Assembly (NCBI GenBank): GCA_023391635.1
Contig: JAEWAQ010000070.1
Location: forward strand, 1 to 64,000
Source of the DNA: Bacillota bacterium
GTDB taxonomy: Bacteria; Bacillota; Bacilli; Paenibacillales; Paenibacillaceae
DNA: 64,000 bases
Direction of reading: 5' to 3'
Each line of letters opens with the position of its first letter. The first letter of the stretch is position 1. This document shows, piece by piece, positions 15,704 through 25,000 of the stretch. The notes below the pieces were generated by a model. That model was not told where the DNA came from. It saw nothing but the letters and a program-made list of their open reading frames with translations, and did not search any database. A program made the position numbers and the translations under genes.

Positions 15704-16648
15704 ATGCAGCAAATGAAAACGCTTAATTCAGGATTTTCTTCATTTTTCGGGGATATCAGCAAACATAAAGGTTTGTATGCGATGTTTATCCCGATAGCCG
15801 TGTATTTTCTCGTGTTTGCGTACTTGCCCATGGCCGGCATTATCATCGCGTTCAAGGAGTACAACTACTCGGGCGGCATCTGGGGAAGCGCGTGGAACGG
15901 GTGGAAGAACTTCGAATACTTCTTCTTCTCCGGGAAGGCATGGCTGGTGACGCGCAATACGATCGTTTATAATGTGGTATTTCTGGCCTGTTCCACGTTC
16001 TTCTCCGTGGGAGTCGCCATCCTGATCTCCGAGATGCGGGGCAAATATTTCAAAAAGATTTCCCAATCGTTCATGCTGCTGCCGTACTTCGTATCCTGGG
16101 TCATCGTCTCGGCGTTCGTTTACAACTTTCTGAACTACGATTACGGGGTCGTCAATACGATCGTTCGTTCTTTTGGCGGAGAACCGCTCGATATCTACGG
16201 AACGCCCGCCTATTGGTACTTCCTGTTTCCGTTCCTGTATGTGTGGAAATGGGTCGGGTTCAACAGCATCTTGTATTTGGCCGCCATTATGGGAATCGAT
16301 CAGGAGTGCTATGAGGCAGCGACGATCGACGGCGCATCGGTATTTCAGAAAATATTCCGCATCACCATTCCGCTGCTCATGCCGACGATGATCATTCTTG
16401 TGCTGCTCGGGCTCGGTCGGATTATGCGGGGAGAGTTCGATATGTTCTATCAGCTGATCGGCAATAATTCCAGACTGCTGGATGCGACCGATATCGTCGA
16501 TACGCTGGTGTTCCGCTCGCTGGTCGGCATGCCGGATTTCGGACTGGCTTCTGCGGCCGGATTCTACCAATCTGTGCTTACCTTCGTCATCATCCTCGCG
16601 GCGAACGGCGCCGTCAAGTTATATAACAAGGATTACTCGCTGTTCTAA
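15704..16648 (+). CDS. LplB/UgpA-type sugar ABC transporter permease
   Basis: A 314-residue inner-membrane permease with six predicted segments and the EAA loop EAATIDGASVFQKIFRITIPLL that contacts the ATPase. The N-terminus KHKGLYAMFIPIAVYFLVFAYLPMAG is typical of LplB proteins for oligosaccharides. ATG follows CACGGGGAG. First gene of the transporter operon, 201 bp divergent from the YesN gene. No ATPase gene is present here, so it probably uses a shared MsmX-like ATPase encoded elsewhere. Confidence 0.9.
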   Translation: MQQMKTLNSGFSSFFGDISKHKGLYAMFIPIAVYFLVFAYLPMAGIIIAFKEYNYSGGIWGSAWNGWKNFEYFFFSGKAWLVTRNTIVYNVVFLACSTFFSVGVAILISEMRGKYFKKISQSFMLLPYFVSWVIVSAFVYNFLNYDYGVVNTIVRSFGGEPLDIYGTPAYWYFLFPFLYVWKWVGFNSILYLAAIMGIDQECYEAATIDGASVFQKIFRITIPLLMPTMIILVLLGLGRIMRGEFDMFYQLIGNNSRLLDATDIVDTLVFRSLVGMPDFGLASAAGFYQSVLTFVIILAANGAVKLYNKDYSLF

Positions 16649-16662
16649 GGGAGGAACTCGGA

Positions 16663-17547
16663 ATGAAAATCAAAAAAACGCTCGATATGAAATTATTCAA
16701 TATTGTAGCTTATTCCATAATCGGCTTCTTCGGATTGATCACGCTGCTGCCGTTCCTCATGCTGCTGACCAGCTCGTTTGCGACAGAGCACGATATCATT
16801 CATTATGGTTACACCTTGATCCCGCGGGATATTTCTTTCGATGCCTATACGCTGGTGTTTAAGGAACCGGCCAAGATTTTGCAGGCGTATGGCGTAACGG
16901 TCTCGCTCACGGTGGTCGGCACGGCACTGTCCCTGTTCATCTCCACCATGGCCGCCTACGTACTGTTCAGGAAAGACGTGAAGCACCGCAACAAGCTGAG
17001 CTTCTTTCTCTACTTCACCACGCTGTTCAACGGCGGGCTGGCTTCCTTCTACATCATTATTATGAACCACCTGCACCTGGGCAACACGTACCTGGTGCTG
17101 CTGCTCGTGCACATGTTCAATGTGGTGTTCATTCTGATCTTGCGCAGCTTCATGCAGGGCTCGCTGCACGATTCCTTGCTGGAGTCGGCAAGAATCGATG
17201 GTGCGGGGGATTTCGCCATCTTCCTGAAGATTGTGCTGCCCCTGTCCAAGCCCGCGCTGGCGACGATCGGGCTGTTCACCGGGCTGGCGTATTGGAATGA
17301 TTGGTGGACGCCGATGCTGTTCGTCGATAACAAGAACCTGTTTCCGCTCCAATACGTGCTGTACCGGGTGCTGTCCAGCGCGGAATCGGCAAGGACCATC
17401 GTCAATGCGCCGGTAGCCATCGATTCGCCGAAGGAGTCGCTGAAGCTGGCTTTGACGGTCATATCGATCGGCCCGATTGTACTGCTGTATCCGTTCCTGC
17501 AGAAGTACTTCGTGAAGGGCATCATGATCGGCGCCGTGAAAGGCTGA
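16663..17547 (+). CDS. YtcP/UgpE-type sugar ABC transporter permease
   Basis: A 294-residue partner permease, about six membrane segments, with the EAA motif ESARIDGAGDFAIFLKIVLPL and C-terminal YPFLQKYFVKGIMIGAVKG typical of YtcP proteins. It starts 15 bp after the first permease stop behind AAGGGAGG. It should form the heterodimeric channel with the 15704 permease and receive substrate from the two lipoproteins downstream. Confidence 0.9.
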   Translation: MKIKKTLDMKLFNIVAYSIIGFFGLITLLPFLMLLTSSFATEHDIIHYGYTLIPRDISFDAYTLVFKEPAKILQAYGVTVSLTVVGTALSLFISTMAAYVLFRKDVKHRNKLSFFLYFTTLFNGGLASFYIIIMNHLHLGNTYLVLLLVHMFNVVFILILRSFMQGSLHDSLLESARIDGAGDFAIFLKIVLPLSKPALATIGLFTGLAYWNDWWTPMLFVDNKNLFPLQYVLYRVLSSAESARTIVNAPVAIDSPKESLKLALTVISIGPIVLLYPFLQKYFVKGIMIGAVKG

Positions 17548-17611
17548 TGATGACGAGCCGGGATTCTCGTCCCGACTCTTCACATAATAAAAAAACACGG
17601 GAGGTTTTTGC

Positions 17612-19216
17612 ATGAAAGGCATCAAGAAGGGGTTAGGGTTGGCCATCGCATTGGTGATGGTGCTCACGCTCGTACTGGCGGGATGCAGCAAGAACGAAGC
17701 CAAAAATACCGCGTCGAGCGAGCCGCCTGCTTCGGCATCGGCTTCGGGAACGACGCCGGCTTCAGAGGCACCGCCGGAAACGCCGGCCATCGACACATCC
17801 GTTGAATTGAAGCTGAAAGGATATTTGCTCGGAGAAGCTCCCAAGGGCATGCCAGATGTCATGACGGAGTTGAACAAGAAGCTGAAGCAAGACATCAACG
17901 CTACGATGGAAATCGAGCATATCAGCTGGGGCGACTTGGGAACCAAGTATCCGCTGCTGCTCGCGACCGGCGCCGATACGGATTGGATTTACTCGGCGGA
18001 TTGGAACAGCTATGTTGCACACGCTTCCAAAGGCGCATACATGGAAGTGACGGAAGACATGATTGCCAAGTATATGCCGCACTACTATGAATCCATTGAT
18101 AAGGTCGCGTTCGAGCAAGCGAAGGTCAATGGCAAGATCTACATGCTGCCTGCTCCGACACCTGCATCCAATGTTAAGATTGCAGTCATTCGCGGCGATT
18201 TGCGCGAAAAATATGGCGTGCCGGAGATCAAGCGGCTGTCCGACCTGGCTCCGTATCTGGAAGCCATCAAGAAGAACGAACCCGGCATGACGCCGATCCA
18301 GATTACCTCGGGCGAGAACGTGATGGCGTTTCAATTGATGGCTGAACAGGGGCAATATCAGATCGAGGTAAGCAAACTGCCTGGCGCGGATTATTCGATG
18401 CAAGACGCCTCGGCTAAAGTGCTCGGGATTGATGAAGAGCCGCTCAAAACGACTTTCCTGAATTCGGTTAACACCCTTAAGACTTGGTACGATGCCGGAT
18501 ATATCAATCGCGACTTCTTCTCCAACAAAGTCATCAGCCTCGATTCGTTCGATCAGGGGAAATCTGCTGTCGCGTTAGCCAATACAACCAGCATACTCCC
18601 GTACCTGGATAAGGCGAAGGAGAAAGGGTATAAACTTGAAATCATTCCTTTTGTGGATGCGGAAGGGAAAGGACCGGCTGTCGCTTATCCCGGCAATGGC
18701 GTATCGATCGGCGCATTCTCCAAAAATCCGGAAAGAACGATGATGGCTTTGGACTTGATCATGTCCGAGAAATCTTATATTGACTTGCTCTACTACGGCA
18801 TTGAAGGCCAGAACTATGTCATTAATGCAGAAGGCAAGCTGGCGCTGCCTGAGGGCGTTACCGCGGAAACCAACACGTATTCGGGCGAATCCGCCGGATT
18901 CTGGTTCACCGATTCGCGGCAACATCCGGCATCCGCTTCCTGGAGCGATGATTACATCAAATTGTTGGAGGATACCAAGCAGATGCTGTATATGCCGACA
19001 TTGGCTGCATTTGCGATTAACTACGACGATTTGCAAGCAGAAATAGCCGCTTTGTCCAATGTAAGAACGCAATACCTGCTCCCGCTGCAATTCGGCGCCG
19101 TCAAGGATATTGACGCAGCGTTCAACGAGTTCATGGAGAAAGCCAAAGCCGCAGGCTGGCAGAAGGTGAAAGACTCTGCAGTGAAGCAGATCAACGAATA
19201 TTTGCAAAATAAATAG
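17612..19216 (+). CDS. LplA-type extracellular sugar-binding lipoprotein (copy 1)
   Basis: A 534-residue lipoprotein: signal peptide with lipobox LVLAGCSKN (Cys about residue 26), a low-complexity Ser/Ala/Glu/Pro linker, then a large family-1 type solute-binding domain ending in KDSAVKQINEYLQNK. ATG follows GGGAGGT. It delivers oligosaccharide to the permeases just upstream. It is a close paralogue of the protein at 20284 (shared LKLKGYLLGEAPKGMPDV and VRTQYL-PLQFGA regions). A long hairpin follows it at 19227-19272. Confidence 0.9.
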   Translation: MKGIKKGLGLAIALVMVLTLVLAGCSKNEAKNTASSEPPASASASGTTPASEAPPETPAIDTSVELKLKGYLLGEAPKGMPDVMTELNKKLKQDINATMEIEHISWGDLGTKYPLLLATGADTDWIYSADWNSYVAHASKGAYMEVTEDMIAKYMPHYYESIDKVAFEQAKVNGKIYMLPAPTPASNVKIAVIRGDLREKYGVPEIKRLSDLAPYLEAIKKNEPGMTPIQITSGENVMAFQLMAEQGQYQIEVSKLPGADYSMQDASAKVLGIDEEPLKTTFLNSVNTLKTWYDAGYINRDFFSNKVISLDSFDQGKSAVALANTTSILPYLDKAKEKGYKLEIIPFVDAEGKGPAVAYPGNGVSIGAFSKNPERTMMALDLIMSEKSYIDLLYYGIEGQNYVINAEGKLALPEGVTAETNTYSGESAGFWFTDSRQHPASASWSDDYIKLLEDTKQMLYMPTLAAFAINYDDLQAEIAALSNVRTQYLLPLQFGAVKDIDAAFNEFMEKAKAAGWQKVKDSAVKQINEYLQNK

Positions 19217-19226
19217 GCGAAGTGTG

Positions 19227-19272
19227 GCAAGAGCAAGTCAGGCAGATGGAAGACAGCCTGGCTTGTTCTTGC
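19227..19272 (+). promoter_or_regulatory. Long hairpin after binding-protein copy 1
   Basis: A 17-base arm (19227-19243) pairs with 19256-19272, allowing G-U pairs, around a 12-base loop. No T-run follows, so it looks more like an mRNA-stabilising or partial attenuation structure than a full terminator. A homologous hairpin follows copy 2. Confidence 0.6.
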
Positions 19273-19297
19273 AGGATCAGACTGGAGGGATAGGTTC

Positions 19298-20254
19298 GTG
19301 AACAAAGTGACGATCAGTTGCGTAGGCCCGCCGCCTTACGTAATGGACTCGGCAACGCCCGATGAACGGATTGTCGAATTGATGATCGAGCGCTGGAAGC
19401 GGGAACTGGACCAGGTGCTGCCGGATCGTCCCGATCTCATCGTGCTTCCGGAGGCGTGCGATCGCCCGGTCGGCGAAGGATACGACTGGGAACGTTGGAC
19501 GAAATATTATCGGTACAGAGGAAATACCGTCCGCGATATGTTAGCCGGCATTGCTCGCGATAACAGCTGTTACATTACTTACCCCGCCCATATAGAGGCG
19601 GCGGACGGCAGTTGGCGCAATGCGATGCAGCTGCTGGGCCGAGACGGCGAAGTGGTCGGTACCTATCACAAGAATCATCTCGTGCCGGGTGAACACGACA
19701 AATGGGGCATTCTGTACGGGAAAGAAGCGCCGCTCCTGCAATGCGACTTCGGAACGGTGGCCGGCATCATCTGCTTTGACCTGAACTTCGACGAATTGTT
19801 GTTGAAGTACAAGGCGGCCAGGCCCGATATCCTCGTGTTTCCGTCGATGTACCATGGAGGTCTCATGCAGTCCTACTGGGCGTATACGTGCCGTTCGCAC
19901 TTCGCCGGCGCGATTGGCGTCGGAGGACCGCCGTGCACGGTGCTCAATCCGCTCGGCGAAGTCGTGGCTATCAGCACGAATTATTACCACTTCATCACGA
20001 CGACGGTCAACCTGGACTGCGCAGTCATTCATCTTGACGAGAATCTTGTTCATTTCCACGATATGAAGCGCAAGTACGGCAAGGATCTGATCATCCGCGA
20101 TCCCGGCCAGTTGGGCGCCGTGCTGCTGACCAGCGAGTCGGACGAATTCACGGTGAAAGAGGTCATCGAAGAGTTCGGGCTGGAGCTGCTGGACGATTAC
20201 TTCGACCGGTCGCTCGCGAATCGACACGTTCCTGGACATCTGGAAGAAGTGTGA
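19298..20254 (+). CDS. Carbon-nitrogen hydrolase (nitrilase superfamily)
   Basis: A 318-residue cytoplasmic enzyme with the Glu-Lys-Cys triad in context: LIVLPEACD, TYHKNHLVPGE and GIICFDLNFDE. The superfamily hydrolyses amides, N-carbamoyl groups or nitriles. Start GTG 19298 follows ACTGGAGGGAT. It is inserted between two paralogous sugar-binding lipoprotein genes in the transporter operon, so it may process an N-acyl or amide group on the imported sugar or an unrelated metabolite. The substrate cannot be read from sequence. Confidence 0.8.
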   Translation: MNKVTISCVGPPPYVMDSATPDERIVELMIERWKRELDQVLPDRPDLIVLPEACDRPVGEGYDWERWTKYYRYRGNTVRDMLAGIARDNSCYITYPAHIEAADGSWRNAMQLLGRDGEVVGTYHKNHLVPGEHDKWGILYGKEAPLLQCDFGTVAGIICFDLNFDELLLKYKAARPDILVFPSMYHGGLMQSYWAYTCRSHFAGAIGVGGPPCTVLNPLGEVVAISTNYYHFITTTVNLDCAVIHLDENLVHFHDMKRKYGKDLIIRDPGQLGAVLLTSESDEFTVKEVIEEFGLELLDDYFDRSLANRHVPGHLEEV

Positions 20255-20283
20255 GGCGATATAGTAGACAGGAGGTATTTTGT

Positions 20284-21846
20284 ATGACAGGCATTAAAAA
20301 GGGGCTCGGCTTGGCGCTGGCTATGGTGCTGGTACTCACGCTTGTACTGGCGGGATGCAGCAGCAACGAAGCCGACAATACGGAATCGACTGAGCCGCCG
20401 GCGACGCCGGCCATCGACACGTCCAAGGAATTGAAGTTGAAAGGCTATCTGCTCGGAGAAGCGCCCAAGGGGATGCCGGATGTGCTGGCGGAGCTGAACA
20501 ACAGGATGAAGCAGGATATCAACGCCACCATGCAGATCGAGCATATCGGGTGGGGGGATCTGGCGACCAAGTATCCGTTGGTGCTCGCGACAGGCAGCGA
20601 TACGGAGTGGATTTATTCAGCAAATTGGAATAACTATGAGGAACACGCTGCCAAGGGAGCGTTCATGGAACTGACGGAAGACATGATCGCGAAGTATATG
20701 CCCAGATACTATGCTTCCATTGATAAAATCGCAATCGAGCAGGTGAAGGTCAACGGCAAGATTTATATGCTGCCGGCTCCATCGCTGCCAACCGAAATCA
20801 AGCTGGCGGTGATCCGCGGCGACTTGCGCGAGAAATACGGCGTGCCGGAGATCAAGCGGCTGTCCGACCTGGGCCCTTATCTGGAAGCAATCAAGAAGAA
20901 TGAACCCGGTATGACGCCGATCTCGATAACAGGCACCTCAGGCGAGAACATTATGTATTTTCAATTGATGGCCGAACAAGGGCAATATCCGAATGAGGTC
21001 AGCAATTTGCCGGGTGCCGGCTATTCGCTGGAAGACCCTTCTGCCAAGTTGCTCGGGTATAACGAAGAACCTATGAAAACAACCTTTTTGAATGCAGTTA
21101 AGACTTTAAAGTCCTGGTACGATGCGGGATATATCAATCGTGACTTCTTCTCCAACAAAGTCATCAGCATCGATGCGTTCGATCAAGGCAAATCTGCCGT
21201 CGGGCTTACGAATACGACCAATGTTCGTCCGTACCTGGATAAAGCCAAGGAGAAGGGTTATCAAGTCGAAATCATTCCTTTCGTGGATGCGGAAGGAAAG
21301 GCGCCCGCTTTCCCTTATCAAGGCAATGGGGTTTCGATTCCCACATTTGCCAAAAACCCGGAAAGAACGATGATGGCGCTGGATTTGATCATGTCGGAGA
21401 AATCTTATAACTACCTGGCCTATTTCGGCATTGAGGGAAAGAACTATGTGATCAATGCAGACGGCAAGCTGGAGCTGCCGGCAGGACTTGCGGCGGAAGA
21501 TAATACGTACCCGCCCGATGCCGCCGGATTCTGGTTCACGGATAAGCGGCAATTCCCGATCTTCGCTTCGTGGAGCGATGAATACATCAAGCTGATGGAA
21601 GATTCTCAAAAGATGCTATACATATCGTCAGTGGCCGCTTTGAGTTTGAATTACGACGATTTGAAAGCAGAAACGGCCGCTTTGTCAAACGTAAGAACAC
21701 AATACCTGTTCCCGCTGCAATTCGGCGCGATCAAGGATATTGACGAAGCCTTCAATACCTACCTGGAGAAAGCCAATGCCGCAGGCTGGCAGAAGGTGAA
21801 GGATTCGGCGGTGAAGCAGATCAACGAATATCTGCAAAACAAATAA
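20284..21846 (+). CDS. LplA-type extracellular sugar-binding lipoprotein (copy 2)
   Basis: A 520-residue lipoprotein with lipobox LVLAGCSSN and a binding domain highly similar along its whole length to the 17612 protein, with a shorter linker after the lipid-modified cysteine. The ATG at 20284 follows AGGAGGT; the open frame runs 11 codons further but lacks a better start. Two binding proteins may widen the ligand range of a single permease pair. It is followed by a hairpin (21860-21903) like that after copy 1, so the duplication included the 3' region. Confidence 0.9.
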   Translation: MTGIKKGLGLALAMVLVLTLVLAGCSSNEADNTESTEPPATPAIDTSKELKLKGYLLGEAPKGMPDVLAELNNRMKQDINATMQIEHIGWGDLATKYPLVLATGSDTEWIYSANWNNYEEHAAKGAFMELTEDMIAKYMPRYYASIDKIAIEQVKVNGKIYMLPAPSLPTEIKLAVIRGDLREKYGVPEIKRLSDLGPYLEAIKKNEPGMTPISITGTSGENIMYFQLMAEQGQYPNEVSNLPGAGYSLEDPSAKLLGYNEEPMKTTFLNAVKTLKSWYDAGYINRDFFSNKVISIDAFDQGKSAVGLTNTTNVRPYLDKAKEKGYQVEIIPFVDAEGKAPAFPYQGNGVSIPTFAKNPERTMMALDLIMSEKSYNYLAYFGIEGKNYVINADGKLELPAGLAAEDNTYPPDAAGFWFTDKRQFPIFASWSDEYIKLMEDSQKMLYISSVAALSLNYDDLKAETAALSNVRTQYLFPLQFGAIKDIDEAFNTYLEKANAAGWQKVKDSAVKQINEYLQNK

Positions 21847-21859
21847 GCGAATTGCAATA

Positions 21860-21903
21860 GGAACAGGTCAGGTGAATGGAAGCAATGGCCTCTGGCTTGT
21901 TCC
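21860..21903 (+). promoter_or_regulatory. Long hairpin after binding-protein copy 2
   Basis: GGAACAGG (from 21860) pairs imperfectly with GGCTTGTTCC (to 21903). The context and sequence resemble the hairpin after copy 1 (19227-19272). No T-run is present. Confidence 0.5.
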
Positions 21904-21940
21904 ATCAAGATTAGCTTGGGGACTAAATAAGTAGGAAAAA

Positions 21941-21954
21941 TGTAATCGGTTTCA
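21941..21954 (+). promoter_or_regulatory. Catabolite response element (CcpA site) before the giant lyase
   Basis: TGTAATCGGTTTCA matches the cre consensus TGWAANCGNTNWCA at every position. It lies 50 bases before the lyase start codon and would allow carbon catabolite repression. No clear promoter was placed around it. Confidence 0.65.
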
Positions 21955-22003
21955 TCAAGCTGTTTAACCCGTGATAAACCGAATCAAGGGAGATGAAGAA
22001 AGA

Positions 22004-25000
22004 ATGACCAAGCATAAGCCCATAAGAAAATCGCTCATCATGATCTTGTCCTTCCTGATGGTGTTCGGAATGATGAACTTCTTGCCCGGTCCGCAAACGC
22101 CTGTCGCGCAGGCGGCTGATTCCGACTGGCCTTCCACGGCCCTGGTGAGCTATTCGATGCCGTTTCGGCCGGAGAATTCGCTGGTCACCACGCAGAATCC
22201 GCCGGACTTCAGCTGGCCGTTCGTCGCGGGTGCGGACGGTTATAATCTTCAAGTAAGCCGCGATGCTAGTTTCTCAGCTGTTGATAAGAATGTGTCGCTG
22301 ACGCAAAACTTCTACAACTTCCCGGAAACGTTCGAGTCCGGCATCTGGTATTGGCGCGTTAGCTATCAAAAAACGGGCGAAACACCGAAATGGAGCACCG
22401 TCCGGAAATTCCGGATCGAGGAGGATAATGTCTCGTTTGCCGTTCCTTCGGTGGATGAGATGATGGAGGATGTGAGCGCCGTTCATCCCCGGGTCTGGAC
22501 GACGCCGGATACGCTTGATTCATTCCGGGAGCTCAAGGATACGTCAGGCAAGGACAAATATGCGGCTGCGTTGTCCAGTGCCGAGGCAACCTTGGGTGCT
22601 GCTTTGCCGGCAGAGCCTGTATTCCCTTATTTGAATACCAACGAACCTACGACTTCGACAAGATACGTACAAGCGCAACAAGCGCTTAAGACGCAAACGG
22701 ACGGGATATTGAACCAGATGATGAATACGGCCTTCATCTACCTGGTTTCAGAGCAGAATTCAGAGGAAGATTTGGAGACCCGTGCGCAATTTGGCGAGAA
22801 AGCCAGGCAACAGCTGTTGAATGTTGCTTCCTGGGACCCGGACGGGTCAACCAGCTTCGTCATTCAGGATCAAGTACACCGCGCGATTGCCTATAAATCC
22901 GCGATCGTGTATGACTGGATTTATGATTTATTGTCCGATGATGACAAAGCGGCCGTCCAAGCGATGGTGAAAGAGCGTACCGATACGCTGGTTCAGAAAT
23001 ATTTGGTTACCAAGCCGATGTATCAGTACCCCTACGATTCGCATGGCTGGACGATACTCGGCTATATCGGCATCATCGCGACCGCAATGCTGCATGACAT
23101 GCCGGAAGCCGACGATTGGTTCCGGGAGTCCGTCCCTGTCTATATCAATCTCTTGCCCCCCTGGGGCGGGGAGAACGGCGCCTGGTCGCAAGGAACCGGT
23201 TACTGGCAATGGTCGTCTGCGGCAAATAAAGAGTTGATGGACGTCTTGCTGAGCGCAGGGGCCATTGACTTGTATCGGAAATCGTTCTCGCGCAATGAAG
23301 GCGATTATCCGCTCTACATGTTTCCGCATGGCACTCCGAAAGGCGTCTTCGGCGATGCTACCGAATATGCCCCCGGCGGCGCCAGCGTGTCCATGCTGAA
23401 CCGCATTTCCCAGATGACCCAGAATCCCGGGCTGAAGTGGGAGTCCGAGGCGATCGGCGTCGCACCGAACACCGGGCTGCAGGATTACTTCTATGGGGAC
23501 GCCGATCTGGCGTCCAGGCCGCCTGTGGATTTGCCGAATGCCAAGTGGTTCGAAGATACGGGGCTTGTCGCCATGCATTCAGACTTGTCCGACAAGGACC
23601 GGGTTTCGCTGTACTTCCGCTCTAATTCGTACGGCACGGCGATTCATAATCAGGCTGACCAGAACGCGTTCATTATCAATGCCTTTGGCGAGTCCCTGGC
23701 GCCCAAGACCGGATTCTACGATATCTACGGCAGCCCGCACCATTACAATTACACCAGGCAGACGTTCTCCGCCAATGCCATTACGTTCGATGGCAAGCGG
23801 GGGCAGGCGGTCGAGGATTTCAGCGCGGACGGGCAAATTCTGGGCTTCGTCACGCATCCCGATTTCGACGCGACGAGCGGGGATGCGACAGCCGCCTACA
23901 AAGGCGCGTTGACCAAGGCGGTCCGGCATATTCTGTATTTGCGGCCTGATATGTTTGTGGTCATCGACGACCTGGCTACGAACAAAACCGGCGGTTCCAA
24001 TTTTGAATGGAACCTGCATGGCGAGGACAATCTGACGATCGACGCGGACGAGCAAGGCGCTACGGTTACCAAGGGAAAGGCGAATTTGAACGTGCAATTC
24101 TATACCGCCGAGCCTATGACGGCTACCAGCACAACCAAGTTCCTGAGCGCCAACGGCACGGAAGTTGCTCCGGATCCGTTGACCTCACTCGCCAACGAAG
24201 TGCAGGCGCATGCGCAATTCATTACGCCAAAGATGAATGCGACGAAGATGATTTCCACCATGGAAGTGTACAAGAGCGGCGGAGAAGCGCATGAGGTCGT
24301 CTCGGATATTCAGGGCCATTATACGAAGCTAACCTTCGAGGATGGCACTCTGGTATATGTTCGCACGACCGACAGCGGGTTGGTCGGCGATGACAACATC
24401 AAATTCGACGGCGCCGCAGTGGCCGTGAAGGGCGACTCCGTCCTGCTGGTCAATGGCACCAAGGTCGTGAAGGATGGCATAGCTCTCATCGATAGCGATA
24501 AGCCGGTCACGGTTGCCTATGGCGATGAGCGGTTATCCGTATCCGGGCTGTCCGACGCCAAGATTGAACTCTATGCGCCGGTTGTGACGCGCCTCAGAGA
24601 TTTTGACAGCGGCGTAGATATTCCAAACGGCGGCAACCTGGCCGAAGCGATGAGCCTGCGCGGCGTGCATTGGTCAAAGACGAGCGACACCTTGACTTTG
24701 AATGTGGAGAGTGGTCAGAAAGCGTTCAAATTGAACAACGCAGCCATGCCGGGCCCGGCAGCGCCGGTCGTGCTGCAGACAGAAATCGACGGTGTTCCCG
24801 GCGAGGTTACCTTGCAGTCCTATACCGATATCGACGGCGTCAATGTCGGTTGGGGGAATCTCGGGAATGACGCAGGGTTCTATGAAGTAGTGGAAGCGCC
24901 TGCCGGGCTTTCGTTCGTCAAATACGGCCATCCCAAGACGGCGATTCTGGATGGAAACACGCCGATTATTTTGCGCGGCGACACAGGCGTCCTGAAGCTT

